DNA of 52,371 nt, taken from contig NZ_JABEMG010000015.1 of assembly GCF_013004695.1 (NCBI RefSeq), positions 1 to 52,371 on the forward strand, in the 5' to 3' direction. Below the pieces are notes generated by a model that saw only the letters and a program-made list of their open reading frames with translations, ran no database searches and had not been told where the DNA came from. A program made the translations under genes and the position numbers. The DNA comes from Promicromonospora citrea. GTDB taxonomy: Bacteria; Actinomycetota; Actinomycetes; Actinomycetales; Cellulomonadaceae. Positions 1-9,001 of this stretch are shown here, in pieces. How positions within the stretch are numbered: the first letter of the stretch is position 1; the number at the start of each line of letters is the position of its first letter.

Positions 1-119
1 AGCCGCTCGCCCTCGCCGCGAGCCGCCGCGGCGGCGAGGCCCGCGGCGCTGCCGGTGGCCGCGAGGGCGTCGAGCGCGTCGGTGAGCGCGGCGCCTCCGC
101 TCCGCGTGCCGCCGCTCAC
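1..119 (-). CDS. Hypothetical protein, N-terminal fragment (TelA operon, third gene)
   Basis: An open frame enters from the left edge on the minus strand. Its GTG start overlaps the TGA stop of the upstream gene in the GTGA arrangement, which is typical of translationally coupled genes and is the main reason to call it. Only about 39 residues are visible; they are rich in Ala, Gly and Leu and show no domain I recognise. It follows telA and the 186-residue hypothetical gene, so it probably belongs to the same operon. The remainder lies outside the window, so no function can be given. Confidence 0.55.
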   Translation of the reverse strand, partial: MSGGTRSGGAALTDALDALAATGSAAGLAAAAARGEGER

Positions 120-676
120 GGTGCCTCCAGCGGAGCGGGCCCCGGGGCCGTGCCCTGTCCCGACCCCTGTCCCGATCGCTGGCCGGGCAGCGTGAGCCCC
201 GACGAGGTGCCGAACTTCTCCTCGAGGAACCGGCCGTGGGCCACGAGGGCCACGGCGTCGGCGCGCGAGACGGCGTCGGAGATCTTGTCGAGCGTCGCGC
301 CGAGCAGGTCGAGCTGGTCGCACAGGATCATGAGCGACGTCTTGCCGCGGTCCACGACGCGCCGGTCGGCGAAGTCCCGGGGCAGGCGCAGGTAGGCGTC
401 GACGGCCTCGGGCAGGTAGCTGGTGGCCGTGGCCACCACGGTGTGCGCCTGCTGCGAGCCGGCGCCGAGCCGGTCCAGGCGTGGCGCCATCTCGTGCACC
501 GTCTCGGCCACACGCTGCACCCGGGCCGTCACGGCGGCGGGTGCACGGCCGGTGGCGCGAGCCACGACGGCGTCGACGGACGTGACGATCTGCTCCGTGG
601 TGGGCGGCGCGGGCACGGCAGGCAGCTGCGCGGGCTCGGGGCGGCCGCCGCCGAGCAGCCGCCGCCACCAGCTCAT
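116..676 (-). CDS. Hypothetical protein downstream of telA
   Basis: A 186-residue protein of unknown function. The start is placed at ATG 676 because a GAGGT Shine-Dalgarno sequence lies 8 bases upstream; a GTG at 685 in the same frame overlaps that Shine-Dalgarno and is less likely. The N-terminus is short and basic (WWRRLL), followed by a Pro/Ala-rich linker, then a predicted mostly helical middle (about residues 30-150) and a Gly/Gln/Pro-rich tail. There is no signal peptide or clear membrane segment. It lies 55 bases downstream of telA on the same strand and overlaps the next gene, so it is probably an accessory component of a TelA-linked envelope-stress operon. That role is inferred only from position. 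Confidence 0.7.
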   Translation of the reverse strand: MSWWRRLLGGGRPEPAQLPAVPAPPTTEQIVTSVDAVVARATGRAPAAVTARVQRVAETVHEMAPRLDRLGAGSQQAHTVVATATSYLPEAVDAYLRLPRDFADRRVVDRGKTSLMILCDQLDLLGATLDKISDAVSRADAVALVAHGRFLEEKFGTSSGLTLPGQRSGQGSGQGTAPGPAPLEAP

Positions 677-731
677 GCCAGTCACCTCGTACCCCGCCTC
701 GTCGCCTGCCTCGCGTCCTGCCCGTACGCCG

Positions 732-1949
732 TCACCGGGCGTCGAGGTCGAGGGAGCCGCTCGCCACGCCGTCGGTGTCCGTGCGCCGCGCCCGCTCGAC
801 GTACTCGGCGGCCTTGGCGGTCTCGGTCTGCAGCACGCCGACGGTCTGCGCCATCGAGTCGAGCGCCCGGGTCTTGAAGTCGCTGATCGAGTCCATCGTC
901 GCGTAGATGTTCGCGAACGCCGACTGGAGCTGCTCGATCCCGACGGTCGAGCTCGCGGCCTGCTCCTGGATGGTCGCGGACTGGTCGGCGAGCATCTTCG
1001 AGGTCGAGGCGATCATGGCCGACGTCGTGCTGTTGAGCGCGCCGATCTGGTCCAGGACCAGCTTCTGGTTCGCCAGCGCCTGCGCCACGATGACGGCGGT
1101 GCGCAGCGCGGAGACCGTCGTCGTCGTCGCGCGGTCGACGCCCTTGGTGAGCTCGATGTTGTTCTTGATGATGATGTCGATCGCGAGGTAGCCCTGGATC
1201 GAGACGGCGAGCTGCGTGAGCAGGTCCTGGTGCTTCTGGCGCACGTAGAACAGCACGTCCTCCGACAGCGCCGTGGCGCGGTCCGGGTCGGCGGCCCGGA
1301 GCTCGGCGATCTTCGCGGAGAGCTGGGCGTCGAGCCGCTCGGCCACGTAGATGTACTGGTTGAGCCGCGTCATCGTGTCCCAGAGGCTCTGCTTCTCCAG
1401 GTTGAGCGCGGCGTTGTCCTTGCGCAGCTCGTCCTGCCCGTTGTAGAGCGCCTGGATGATGGCGTTCAGCTGGCCCTGGGCGGACTCGTACCGGCGGAAG
1501 TAGTCCTGCAGCTTGTCGCCGAACGGGATGATGCCCAGGATCTTGCGGCCCACGCTCGCCTCGGACGGGTCGAGGTCCTCGACCGTGCGGCGCAGCTCCA
1601 GCAGCGTCCGGCCCACTGTCGAGCCGTCCGACAGCCCGCCCTCCTTGAGCGCGCGGACGGGCGTGGCCAGGAGGCGGTTGCTCGCGTCGGCGGCCTGACG
1701 GATGTCCTGGTCGCCCATGGTGCGCACGTCGTCGGCGCGGCGGGCGAACTCGGGGCTCTTCGTGTCCGTGGACAGCAGGCCATCGAGGTAGGTGGACACC
1801 TTGCGGTCGAGGGCCGGCGCGACGGCGGGGTCCACCTTGGGCGCCATGGCGGGCGCCTGCGTGCCGGCGACGGGCTGCACGGGGTCGGGCGCCGTGAGCA
1901 CGAGCGGCTCGGCAGGTGCCGGTGGTTGAAGCGGCGTCGGCTCGGTCAT
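732..1949 (-). CDS. telA: Toxic anion resistance protein, TelA family
   Basis: A 405-residue protein of the TelA/KlaA family (PF05816), linked in other bacteria to tellurite, bacteriocin and cell-envelope stress tolerance; its biochemical activity is not established. After a Pro-rich N-terminus (about residues 1-50) the body is almost entirely helical and charged, with the family-typical central stretch around DKLQDYFRRYESAQ and long helices ending near FANIYATMDSISDFKTRALDSM. The length matches the family. The start was set at ATG 1949 because AAGGAG lies 5 bases upstream; the frame stays open further upstream, but that stretch lacks a ribosome site and does not look like the family. A TATACT -10 element lies about 40 bases upstream. 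It heads a minus-strand operon with two hypothetical genes. Confidence 0.88.
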   Translation of the reverse strand: MTEPTPLQPPAPAEPLVLTAPDPVQPVAGTQAPAMAPKVDPAVAPALDRKVSTYLDGLLSTDTKSPEFARRADDVRTMGDQDIRQAADASNRLLATPVRALKEGGLSDGSTVGRTLLELRRTVEDLDPSEASVGRKILGIIPFGDKLQDYFRRYESAQGQLNAIIQALYNGQDELRKDNAALNLEKQSLWDTMTRLNQYIYVAERLDAQLSAKIAELRAADPDRATALSEDVLFYVRQKHQDLLTQLAVSIQGYLAIDIIIKNNIELTKGVDRATTTTVSALRTAVIVAQALANQKLVLDQIGALNSTTSAMIASTSKMLADQSATIQEQAASSTVGIEQLQSAFANIYATMDSISDFKTRALDSMAQTVGVLQTETAKAAEYVERARRTDTDGVASGSLDLDAR

Positions 1950-1984
1950 CGGTGCTCCTTGCGATAGGGCGTCCGAACCCGGCG

Positions 1985-1990
1985 AGTATA
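1985..1990 (-). promoter_or_regulatory. -10 element of the telA promoter
   Basis: TATACT on the minus strand, 36-41 bases upstream of the telA start codon, giving a 5' leader of about 30 bases that contains the AAGGAG ribosome site. No good -35 hexamer is seen at the usual distance, so an activator or an alternative sigma factor may be involved. Confidence 0.45.
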
Positions 1991-2188
1991 TGCGGGCCGT
2001 GCTGCCCGCCGGGAGGAAAACGCCTGCGTAGGAGGTGAGAACGAGCCGGGCGGCGCGGAAGTTTCCACCGGCGTCGCTGTGGTGCGTCCCACAGGCCTCG
2101 TGCGGGCGGAATAGGGTCGCTGCGGGGTGGGGTTTGGGAGCATGAACGCAGTCGTCGGACAACCTCCAGACAGGATGTGCACCAAGCC

Positions 2189-3853
2189 ATGCCCCTGCGC
2201 CGGTCCACCCGCCCGCGTGCCGCCGCCGTCGTCGTCGCGGCCGCCGCGCTGTTCCTCGCCGCCTGCACCTCCGGTGGCACCTCGCCCGACCAGGAGTCGG
2301 GTGAACCCGTCGCCGGCGGCACCCTGACCTACGCCTCCGGCGACGCCGAGCCGTCGTGCCTCGACCCGCACGTCGGCGGCAACTACCCGCAGGCGCTCGT
2401 CGCCACCCAGTACCTCGAGTCCCTCGTCTCGCTCTCCGACGACGGCGAGGTCGTGCCGTGGCTGGCCACCGAGTGGAGCGAGAGCGACGACGGCATGGCC
2501 TGGGAGCTGCGCCTGCGCGACGACGTCACCTTCACCGACGGCACGCCGTTCGACGCCGAGGCCGTCGCCGCCAACATCGCGCACGTGCAGGACCCGGCCA
2601 CGGCGTCGTCGACCGGGTACCTGGCGCTCGCCAAGGTGCAGGACGTCGTGGCCGTCGAGGACCACCTCGTGCGCCTCGAGCTGAGCGAGCCCGACAGCGC
2701 CCTGCTGGAGTCGCTGTCGCAGGTGTGGGTGGCCATGGAGTCGCCGAAGGCCCTGGAGCGCAGCCAGGAGGAGAACTGCGCCGCGCCGGTGGGCACCGGG
2801 CCGTTCGTCGTCGACGAGTGGGACCGGCAGGAGTCGGTGACGCTCGTGCGCAACGAGGACTACGTCTCCCCGCCCGGAGACGTCGAGGTGCCCGACGGCG
2901 GTGCGCTGCCGTACCTCGACACCATCGTGTGGCGGTTCATCCCCGACTCCGCGAGCCGGTACGCGGCGCTGCAGTCCGGCGAGGTGCAGGTCATCGACAA
3001 CGCCCAGCCCGACACCATCGTCTCCGCCGAGGAGGACCCCGCGCTCGAGGAGCTCGACGCCCCGCGCCCCGGCGCGGCCAACCGCATCGAGCTCAACGCG
3101 GGCAAGGCCCCCTTCGACGACGAGCGCGTCCGCGAGGCGTTCATCCGCTCCGTCGACGTCGAGGCGGGCATCGAGAGCCTGTTCTTCGGCACCGCGGAGC
3201 GCTCGTACTCGCCGCTGTCGTCCGTCGAGCCGCTCGGCCTGAGCGAGCCCGACCTGTTCAGCGTCGACACCGACGCCGCGGCGCGGCTGCTCGACGAGGC
3301 GGGCTGGACCGAGCGCGACGCCGAGGGCTACCGCACCAAGGACGGCGAGCGCCTCACCCTCGACTTCCCGGTGAGCACCAACCAGTCCATCCCGGCCGAG
3401 CAGTCGCTGTTCGAGCAGATCCAGGCCGACGCGCGCACGGCGGGCTTCGAGGTGCGGCTGCACCCGCTGGACCTGTCGAGCTGGTACGAGACGCTCGCGC
3501 AGAACGACTACGACCTCGTGAGCGCCCCGTACACCAAGGTCGGGCCGGACGTGCTGCGGATCCTGTACCACTCGGCGAGCATCGAGCCGGCGCCCAGCGG
3601 CTACTTCGCGAACCTGGCCCAGGTGGACGACCCGGAGCTCGACGACCTGCTCGCCCGCGCGGCCTCGACCAGCCGGGACGACGAGCGCGCCAGCCTCTAC
3701 GAGCAGGCGCAGCGGATCATCCTCGAGGGCTACCACATCCTGCCGCTGTACGACCAGCAGAACCACTTCCTGCACTCGTCGTCCGTGCGCGGGCTGCGGG
3801 CCATGCCCACCGTGTCCACGCCGACGTTCGCCGAGGCCTGGCTGGCGTCTTGA
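2189..3853 (+). CDS. ABC transporter substrate-binding lipoprotein, family 5 (peptide/nickel type)
   Basis: Solute-binding protein of the DppA/OppA family (SBP_bac_5), anchored outside the membrane and delivering oligopeptides, nickel or related ligands to the permeases encoded next. The 554-residue product starts with an Arg-rich signal peptide and a lipobox LAAC with the modified cysteine at residue 26. Family landmarks are visible: a TYASGDAEPSCLDPH segment after the signal, the VPWLATEWS region, and GTGPFVV followed by the WDRQESVTLVRNEDY stretch. ATG 2189 gives the most natural signal peptide; an in-frame GTG at 2177 would add four residues and neither has a strong ribosome site. Its stop overlaps the next start (TTGA). 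The ligand cannot be read from the sequence. Confidence 0.9.
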   Translation: MPLRRSTRPRAAAVVVAAAALFLAACTSGGTSPDQESGEPVAGGTLTYASGDAEPSCLDPHVGGNYPQALVATQYLESLVSLSDDGEVVPWLATEWSESDDGMAWELRLRDDVTFTDGTPFDAEAVAANIAHVQDPATASSTGYLALAKVQDVVAVEDHLVRLELSEPDSALLESLSQVWVAMESPKALERSQEENCAAPVGTGPFVVDEWDRQESVTLVRNEDYVSPPGDVEVPDGGALPYLDTIVWRFIPDSASRYAALQSGEVQVIDNAQPDTIVSAEEDPALEELDAPRPGAANRIELNAGKAPFDDERVREAFIRSVDVEAGIESLFFGTAERSYSPLSSVEPLGLSEPDLFSVDTDAAARLLDEAGWTERDAEGYRTKDGERLTLDFPVSTNQSIPAEQSLFEQIQADARTAGFEVRLHPLDLSSWYETLAQNDYDLVSAPYTKVGPDVLRILYHSASIEPAPSGYFANLAQVDDPELDDLLARAASTSRDDERASLYEQAQRIILEGYHILPLYDQQNHFLHSSSVRGLRAMPTVSTPTFAEAWLAS

Positions 3854-4833
3854 CCCTCCCCGTCCCCACCACAGGGGCCCGCAGACGGCCGGTGCCGGGT
3901 GCCCGGCGCTGGCTGCTGCTGCGCGCGGGCGGCGTGGTGTTCGTGCTGTGGGCGGCGGCGACGGTCACGTTCTTCGCGCTGCGGCTGATCCCCGGCGACC
4001 CCGCCGAGGCGATCCTCGGCGGGCCCGGGTCGCAGGCCGGGCCCGAGGCGCTCGAGCAGGTGCGCCGCGAGTACGGCCTCGACCGGCCGCTCGTCGTGCA
4101 GTACCTCGCCTACCTCGGGCGCCTGCTCGCCGGCGACCTGGGGCAGTCGTACTCGCTGCGCGAGCCGGTCGCCTCGGCGATCGGGGAGCAGCTCGGCGCC
4201 ACGCTGACGCTCGCGGTGTCCGCGCTCGTGCTGGCCTGGGCACTGGCGTGCGCGCTCGCGGCGTGGAGCGTGCGCGGCGGGCGCGTCGCCTGGGCCGTCG
4301 GCTCGGGCCTCGAGCTGGTGGCAGCGGCCGTGCCGCACTTCTGGCTCGCGACGGTGCTCATCCTGTTCTTCTCGACGACGCTCGGCGTGCTGCCGCCGGT
4401 CAGCGTGCCGGGCCCGCTCGGCGTGGTCCTGCCCGCGCTGACCCTCGCGGTCCCGCTCGCCGGGTTTCTCGGGCAGGTGATGCGGGAGTCGCTGCTGAGC
4501 GCCATGGAGTCGCCGTTCGTCACGACGGCGCGGGCCCGCGGCGAGAGCGAGGTGCGCATCTTCTGGCGGCACACGCTGCGGCACGCGGCCATCCCCGCCG
4601 TGGGGCTGTCCGGGTGGGCCTTCGGCTCGCTGATCAGCGGCGCCGTCGTCGTCGAGGCGGTCTTCGCGCGGCAGGGGCTCGGGCGCAGCCTGCTGTCCGC
4701 CGTGCAGCTGCGCGACGTCACGCTCGTGACCGGCATCGTGCTCGTCGTCGCGCTCGCCTACACGCTGATGACGCTGCTCACCGACGTCGCCGACCGCCTC
4801 GTCGACCCGCGCACCCGGACGGTGCCGCGGTGA
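3850..4833 (+). CDS. ABC transporter permease, DppB/OppB type
   Basis: A 327-residue inner-membrane permease that forms half of the translocation channel for the importer. It begins with TTG overlapping the previous stop (TTGA), which matches the end of the upstream gene and the start of the conserved region; upstream open frame is a shadow of the binding protein. The N-terminal helix (about residues 25-45) runs into the family motif ALRLIPGDPAEAILGG. The binding-protein-dependent permease motif occurs near residues 215-245 (TARARGESEVRIFWRHTLRHAAIPAVG). About six membrane helices are evident. It overlaps the next permease by four bases, implying one transcript and coupled translation. Confidence 0.92.
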   Translation: MTLPVPTTGARRRPVPGARRWLLLRAGGVVFVLWAAATVTFFALRLIPGDPAEAILGGPGSQAGPEALEQVRREYGLDRPLVVQYLAYLGRLLAGDLGQSYSLREPVASAIGEQLGATLTLAVSALVLAWALACALAAWSVRGGRVAWAVGSGLELVAAAVPHFWLATVLILFFSTTLGVLPPVSVPGPLGVVLPALTLAVPLAGFLGQVMRESLLSAMESPFVTTARARGESEVRIFWRHTLRHAAIPAVGLSGWAFGSLISGAVVVEAVFARQGLGRSLLSAVQLRDVTLVTGIVLVVALAYTLMTLLTDVADRLVDPRTRTVPR

Positions 4834-5648
4834 GCGCGCGCGGGTTCCGCCCGACCGTGGCGGAGGCGCTCGCGGGCGTGGTGCTCGTGCTGCTGCTCGT
4901 CGCGGCGTTCTGGCCCGGGCTGCTCGCGCCCGGCGACCCGCTCGCGGTCTCGCGCACCGAGGCGTTCCAGCCGCCCTCGCTCGCGCACCTGTTCGGCACC
5001 GACGAGTCCGGGCGCGACATCTACACGCGCGTGGTGCACGGCGCCGCCGAGTCGCTGCGGATCGGCGTGCTCGCCACCGCGATCGGCATCGGCCTGGCCA
5101 CGGTGCTCGGGCTCGTCGCCGGACTGGGGCCGCGGTGGCTCGACTTCGGCACCACCCGGTTCGTCGAGGTGCTGTTCGCGTTCCCCGGCCTGCTGCTCGC
5201 GCTGCTGTTCATCGTGGTCACCGGGCCGGGCGTGGTGAGCTCGACGGTCGCCGTCGGGCTCGCGACCGCGCCCGGCTACGCCCGGATCATCCGCTCCCAG
5301 GTGCGCCGGACGGCGTCCGCCGAGTTCGTCGAGGCCGCGCGCGTGCTCGGGCGCGGCCGGTTCTGGATCGTGACCCGGCACGTGCTGCCGAACGTCACGG
5401 CCGCGCTGTTCGTGCTGGCCACCCTCGGGCTCGGGCAGGCGGTCATCTGGGTGTCGTCCCTGAGCTACCTCGGCCTGGGCGCCGTGCCGCCCGCCGCCGA
5501 GTGGGGCGCGATGCTGGCCGCGGGCCGCACCTACATCGCGAACTTCTGGTGGATGACGTTCTTCCCCGGGCTGGCCATCGTGGCGAGCGCCGCGGCGGCC
5601 ACGGTGCTGGGCCGGGGGATCCAGAAGCGGAACAGGAGCGCGGCATGA
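4830..5648 (+). CDS. ABC transporter permease, DppC/OppC type
   Basis: A 272-residue second permease subunit. A GTG start overlaps the stop of the DppB-type gene (GTGA). Landmarks are the N-terminal membrane helix (residues 10-28), the HLFGTDESGRDIYTRVVHGA motif of DppC proteins (about residues 51-70), and the cytoplasmic coupling motif AARVLGRGRFWIVTRHVLPN (about residues 168-187), which docks on the ATPase. The C-terminus has WGAMLAAGR, also usual in the family. It is slightly short for DppC but shows no missing segment. Its stop overlaps the ATPase start (ATGA). Confidence 0.92.
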   Translation: MSARGFRPTVAEALAGVVLVLLLVAAFWPGLLAPGDPLAVSRTEAFQPPSLAHLFGTDESGRDIYTRVVHGAAESLRIGVLATAIGIGLATVLGLVAGLGPRWLDFGTTRFVEVLFAFPGLLLALLFIVVTGPGVVSSTVAVGLATAPGYARIIRSQVRRTASAEFVEAARVLGRGRFWIVTRHVLPNVTAALFVLATLGLGQAVIWVSSLSYLGLGAVPPAAEWGAMLAAGRTYIANFWWMTFFPGLAIVASAAAATVLGRGIQKRNRSAA

Positions 5649-7291
5649 GCGGGGCAGTGCTTCGCGTCGACGACCTGGCGGTCAGCTTCGGCGGGCGCCG
5701 GGTCGTCGACGGCGTGAGCTTCGAGGTGGCGGCGGGCGAGTGCGTGGCGATCGTCGGCGAGTCCGGCTCGGGCAAGAGCGTCACCGCACGCAGCGTCCTC
5801 GGCCTCGCGGGCGACGGCGCCCGGGTGACGGCCGCCGCGCTGACCGTCGCGGGGGAGGCGGTGCTCGGCCTGTCCGGGCGGCGCCTGCGCCGGCTGCGCG
5901 GCGGCACCGTGGGGTTCATCGCGCAGGACGCGCTCGTCTCGCTCGACCCCCTGCGGCCCGTCGGCCGCGAGATCGCCGACACCCTCGCCCTGCACACCGA
6001 CCTCGACGCCGCAGCCCGGCGCGAGCGCACGCTCGAGCTGCTGCGCCGCGTCGGCCTCGACGACCCCGAGCTGCGCGCCCGGCAACGCCCCGGCCAGCTC
6101 TCCGGCGGGCAGCGGCAGCGCGCGCTCATCGCGGCGGGCATCGCCGCCGACCCCGCGCTCGTCATCGCCGACGAGCCCACCACGGCCCTCGACCAGCCCG
6201 TCCAGGCGGGTGTGCTGCGGCTGCTGGGGCAGCTGCGCGACGAGGGCACCGGTGTGCTGCTCATCAGCCACGACCTCGCGGTGGTGCGCGGCGTCGCCGA
6301 CCGGGTGCTCGTCATGACCGACGGGGCGCTGGTCGAGGAGGGCACGCCCGCCGAGGTCCTCGGCCACCCGCGCCACCCGTACACGAAGGCGCTGGTCGCC
6401 GCGGTCCCGGCGGGCCGCCCCCGCGGGGTCCCGCTCCTGGACGCTGCGGCTGCGGACGCCGACTCCGGCGGACGGAGGAACAGTCGGCGCACCGGAGCTC
6501 ATGAGCCGACAACTCCTCCGCTCGACGGCTCGGACGTCCTGATGTCCGTCAGCGGGGTGCGGCGGGTGTTCCACGTCGCCGGGCGGGACATCGTGGCCGC
6601 CGACGACGTCTCGCTCACCCTCCGGGCAGGCCGCACCCTCGGGCTGGTGGGCGAGTCGGGCTCCGGCAAGTCGACCACCGCGCGCCTCCTGCTCGGCCTC
6701 GAGCAGCCCGACGCCGGCGAGGTCACCCTGCTCGGCGAGCCCTGGAGCCCCGGCCCGGAGAGCGCGCGCCGCGCCCGCAGGCCCCTGGTCGGCGCCGTGT
6801 TCCAGGACGCGCTCAGCTCGTTCGACCCCCGCTGGACCGTCGGCACCGTCCTCGCCGACGCCGTCACCCGCGGCCGGTCGCTGCGCCCCGGACCTGTCCG
6901 CGCCGAGATCACGGCCCTGCTGGGCACGGTCGGCCTCGATGCCGACGTCGCGGCGCGCCGTCCGCTGCACCTGTCCGGCGGGCAGCGGCAGCGGGTCTCG
7001 ATCGCGCGGGCGCTCGCGGCGGACCCCCGCGTGCTGATCCTCGACGAGCCGGTCTCGGCCCTCGACGTCTCGGTCCAGGCCCAGGTGCTCGACCTCCTGG
7101 ACCGGCTCCAGCGCGAGCGCAACCTCGCGTACCTGCTGATCACGCACGACCTCGGCGTCGCGCTGCACATGAGCGACGACCTCGCGGTGCTGCAGCACGG
7201 CCGGGTGGTCGAGCACGGGCCGGCGTCGACGGTGCTGGAGGACCCGCAGCACCCGTACGCCCGGCGGCTGCGGGAGGCGGCCGGGCTCTAG
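5645..7291 (+). CDS. Dipeptide ABC transporter ATP-binding protein, fused DppD-DppF type
   Basis: A 548-residue protein with two complete ABC ATPase domains in one chain, powering uptake through the two permeases. Domain 1 has Walker A GESGSGKS at residues 38-45, signature LSGGQRQR near 152 and Walker B LVIADEP. Domain 2 has Walker A GESGSGKS near 336, LSGGQRQR near 442 and Walker B VLILDEP. Each domain ends with the HPRHPY or HPQHPY motif of oligopeptide transporters (truncated after the second). Start ATG 5645 overlaps the permease stop. Fusion of the two ATPases is common in actinobacteria. It ends the five-kilobase operon; convergent ligase gene follows after 82 bases. Confidence 0.94.
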   Translation: MSGAVLRVDDLAVSFGGRRVVDGVSFEVAAGECVAIVGESGSGKSVTARSVLGLAGDGARVTAAALTVAGEAVLGLSGRRLRRLRGGTVGFIAQDALVSLDPLRPVGREIADTLALHTDLDAAARRERTLELLRRVGLDDPELRARQRPGQLSGGQRQRALIAAGIAADPALVIADEPTTALDQPVQAGVLRLLGQLRDEGTGVLLISHDLAVVRGVADRVLVMTDGALVEEGTPAEVLGHPRHPYTKALVAAVPAGRPRGVPLLDAAAADADSGGRRNSRRTGAHEPTTPPLDGSDVLMSVSGVRRVFHVAGRDIVAADDVSLTLRAGRTLGLVGESGSGKSTTARLLLGLEQPDAGEVTLLGEPWSPGPESARRARRPLVGAVFQDALSSFDPRWTVGTVLADAVTRGRSLRPGPVRAEITALLGTVGLDADVAARRPLHLSGGQRQRVSIARALAADPRVLILDEPVSALDVSVQAQVLDLLDRLQRERNLAYLLITHDLGVALHMSDDLAVLQHGRVVEHGPASTVLEDPQHPYARRLREAAGL

Positions 7292-7329
7292 GTGCGCGTC
7301 CTGGGCTCGCGGACCGACCCGCCCGTTGC

Positions 7330-7351
7330 CGAGTCTCCCGCGAACGACTCG
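7330..7351. terminator. Weak hairpin between convergent genes
   Basis: CGAGTC (7330-7335) and GACTCG (7346-7351) form a six-base stem with a ten-base loop in the gap between the ABC operon and the ligase gene. It is the only obvious structure in that gap and may help end either transcript; no T-run follows. Confidence 0.3.
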
Positions 7352-7373
7352 CGCGGTGTGGGGCGGACCTCGC

Positions 7374-8963
7374 TCAGAACCCCGCGAGCAGCCGCACCGT
7401 GTCGATGGTGTCGGCCTCGGCGGCGCTCTTGTCGTCGCGGTAGCGCAGCACGCGCGCGAACCGCAGCGCGAGCCCGCCCGGGTAGCGGGTCGAGCGCTGC
7501 AGCCCGTCGAAGGCGATCTCGACGACCTGCTCGGGGCGGACGGTGACGACCCAGCCGTCGTCCTCGACCTCGAGCTCGCGGAACCGGCGCGTCTGCCACG
7601 CGAGCGTCTCGTCGGTCATGCCCTTGAACGTCTTGCCGAGCATCGTGAAGCCGCCCTGCGGGTTGCGCGCGCCGAGGTGGATGTTCGACAGCCAGCCCTC
7701 CCGCCGCCCCGAGCCGCGCTCGACGGCGAGCACCACGAGGTCGAGCGTCTGGCGCGGCTTGACCTTGACCCAGCCGGCGCCCCGGCGTCCGGCCGCGTAG
7801 GGGGCGTCGAGGGTCTTGACCACCACGCCCTCCTGACCCTCGCGCAGCGCGCCGGCGAAGAACTCCGCGGCCGCGTCGGCGTCCGCCGTGACCAGGCGGC
7901 GCACCGTGTGCGGCGCCGCGACCTCGTCGAGGACGGCGAGGCGGTCGCGCAGCGGGTCGTCGACGAGGTCGCGCCCGTCGGCGTGCAGCACGTCGAAGAA
8001 GAACGGCGTCAGCCGTAGCTGTTCGGCCAGCTCCGCCTCCGCCGGTGCGCCCCGTCCCCGGCCGGACTCGCGCGTCGCCGAACGGGCCGCCGTCTCCTGG
8101 AACGGCCGCGGCACGCCGTCCTCGTCGACCGCCAGCGCCTCGCCGTCGAGCACCAGCCGTCGCGTGGGCAGCGCACGCACCACCTCGACGATCTCGGGCA
8201 CGCGGGCCGTGATGTCGTCCAGCGAGCGGGTCACCACGAGCACGTCGTCACCGTCGCGGTGCACCTGGATGCGGATGCCGTCGAGCTTGACGTCGACGCA
8301 CAGCCCGGCGTCGCCGTCGGGAGCGAGCTTCTCGAACGCCGCCGCGATGTCCGGGGCGGACTGCGCGAGCATCGGCCGCACCGGCCGTCCGACCTCGAGC
8401 GTGAACGACGCCAGCGCGGCGATCGGGTCGTCGGCGAGCAGGACGGCGCTTGCGACCGGGCCGGTCGCGCCGCGCATCATGACCGCGCGGCGGACGGCGT
8501 CGGCGGGCACCTCCGCTGCCTCCGCGACGGCGTCGACCATGACGGAGTCGAGCGCGCCCTGCCGCAGCTCGCCGGAGACGAGGCCGCGCAGCAGCGCCTG
8601 CTCGCGCTCGGTCGCGGAGCCGAACAGCTCGCCGGTCGCCGTCGACCGTGCCTGTGCCGACCCCGGTCCCTCGAACGCGGCCATCGCGGCGAACGCCGCG
8701 TCGACCTCGCGCACCGTGAGGCCGGGCTCGTCGGCGGGCGGGGGCAGGTCGCGCAGCGCGGCGTACCCCAGACCGGTGCGGCGCTGGCGGAGCGACCCGG
8801 CGAGGTAGGCGACGACGATCTCGAGGTCGTCGGCCCGGTCATGCCCAGGCGCGGTGCCCGTGGCCGTACGGCGCAGGAGGTCGGCGATCGCGGCGCGCTT
8901 GGCGAGGCGCGAGCGTGTGGCGGCGACGGCGTCGGACGTGGCGGCGACCTCTGCGAGCAGCAT
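7374..8963 (-). CDS. ATP-dependent DNA ligase (actinobacterial LigB/LigI-like)
   Basis: Seals nicks in duplex DNA using ATP. The 529-residue product has an N-terminal DNA-binding domain (about 1-190), then the adenylation domain with the nucleophilic lysine in VKLDGIR (about residue 226), motif III around LDGEAL, motif [10 protein letters not shown] and motif V WVKVKP, followed by an OB-fold with WRTRRF-like text ([12 protein letters not shown]). The length and order match the actinobacterial stand-alone ATP ligase, not the Ku-associated LigD. ATG 8963 was chosen because the conserved protein begins there; the open frame continues upstream through an overlapping gene. It lies 38 bases after the chimeric smc gene and may be co-transcribed. 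No Ku gene is nearby, so a role in end joining is not supported. Confidence 0.92.
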   Translation of the reverse strand: MLLAEVAATSDAVAATRSRLAKRAAIADLLRRTATGTAPGHDRADDLEIVVAYLAGSLRQRRTGLGYAALRDLPPPADEPGLTVREVDAAFAAMAAFEGPGSAQARSTATGELFGSATEREQALLRGLVSGELRQGALDSVMVDAVAEAAEVPADAVRRAVMMRGATGPVASAVLLADDPIAALASFTLEVGRPVRPMLAQSAPDIAAAFEKLAPDGDAGLCVDVKLDGIRIQVHRDGDDVLVVTRSLDDITARVPEIVEVVRALPTRRLVLDGEALAVDEDGVPRPFQETAARSATRESGRGRGAPAEAELAEQLRLTPFFFDVLHADGRDLVDDPLRDRLAVLDEVAAPHTVRRLVTADADAAAEFFAGALREGQEGVVVKTLDAPYAAGRRGAGWVKVKPRQTLDLVVLAVERGSGRREGWLSNIHLGARNPQGGFTMLGKTFKGMTDETLAWQTRRFRELEVEDDGWVVTVRPEQVVEIAFDGLQRSTRYPGGLALRFARVLRYRDDKSAAEADTIDTVRLLAGF

Positions 8964-9001
8964 GGTCCATCTTGACGCGCGTGCCCGGCGCCCGCAGGAG
9001 G

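Noticed and set aside
2356-4833. A very long permease gene starting inside the binding-protein gene
   Set aside because: The first 498 codons are a frame-shifted shadow of the binding protein. The TTG at 3850 overlapping the stop gives a normal permease length.
7292-7373. A strong bidirectional terminator between the ABC operon and the ligase gene
   Set aside because: Only a six-base stem is present; longer pairings I tried do not match well, so I list it only with low confidence.
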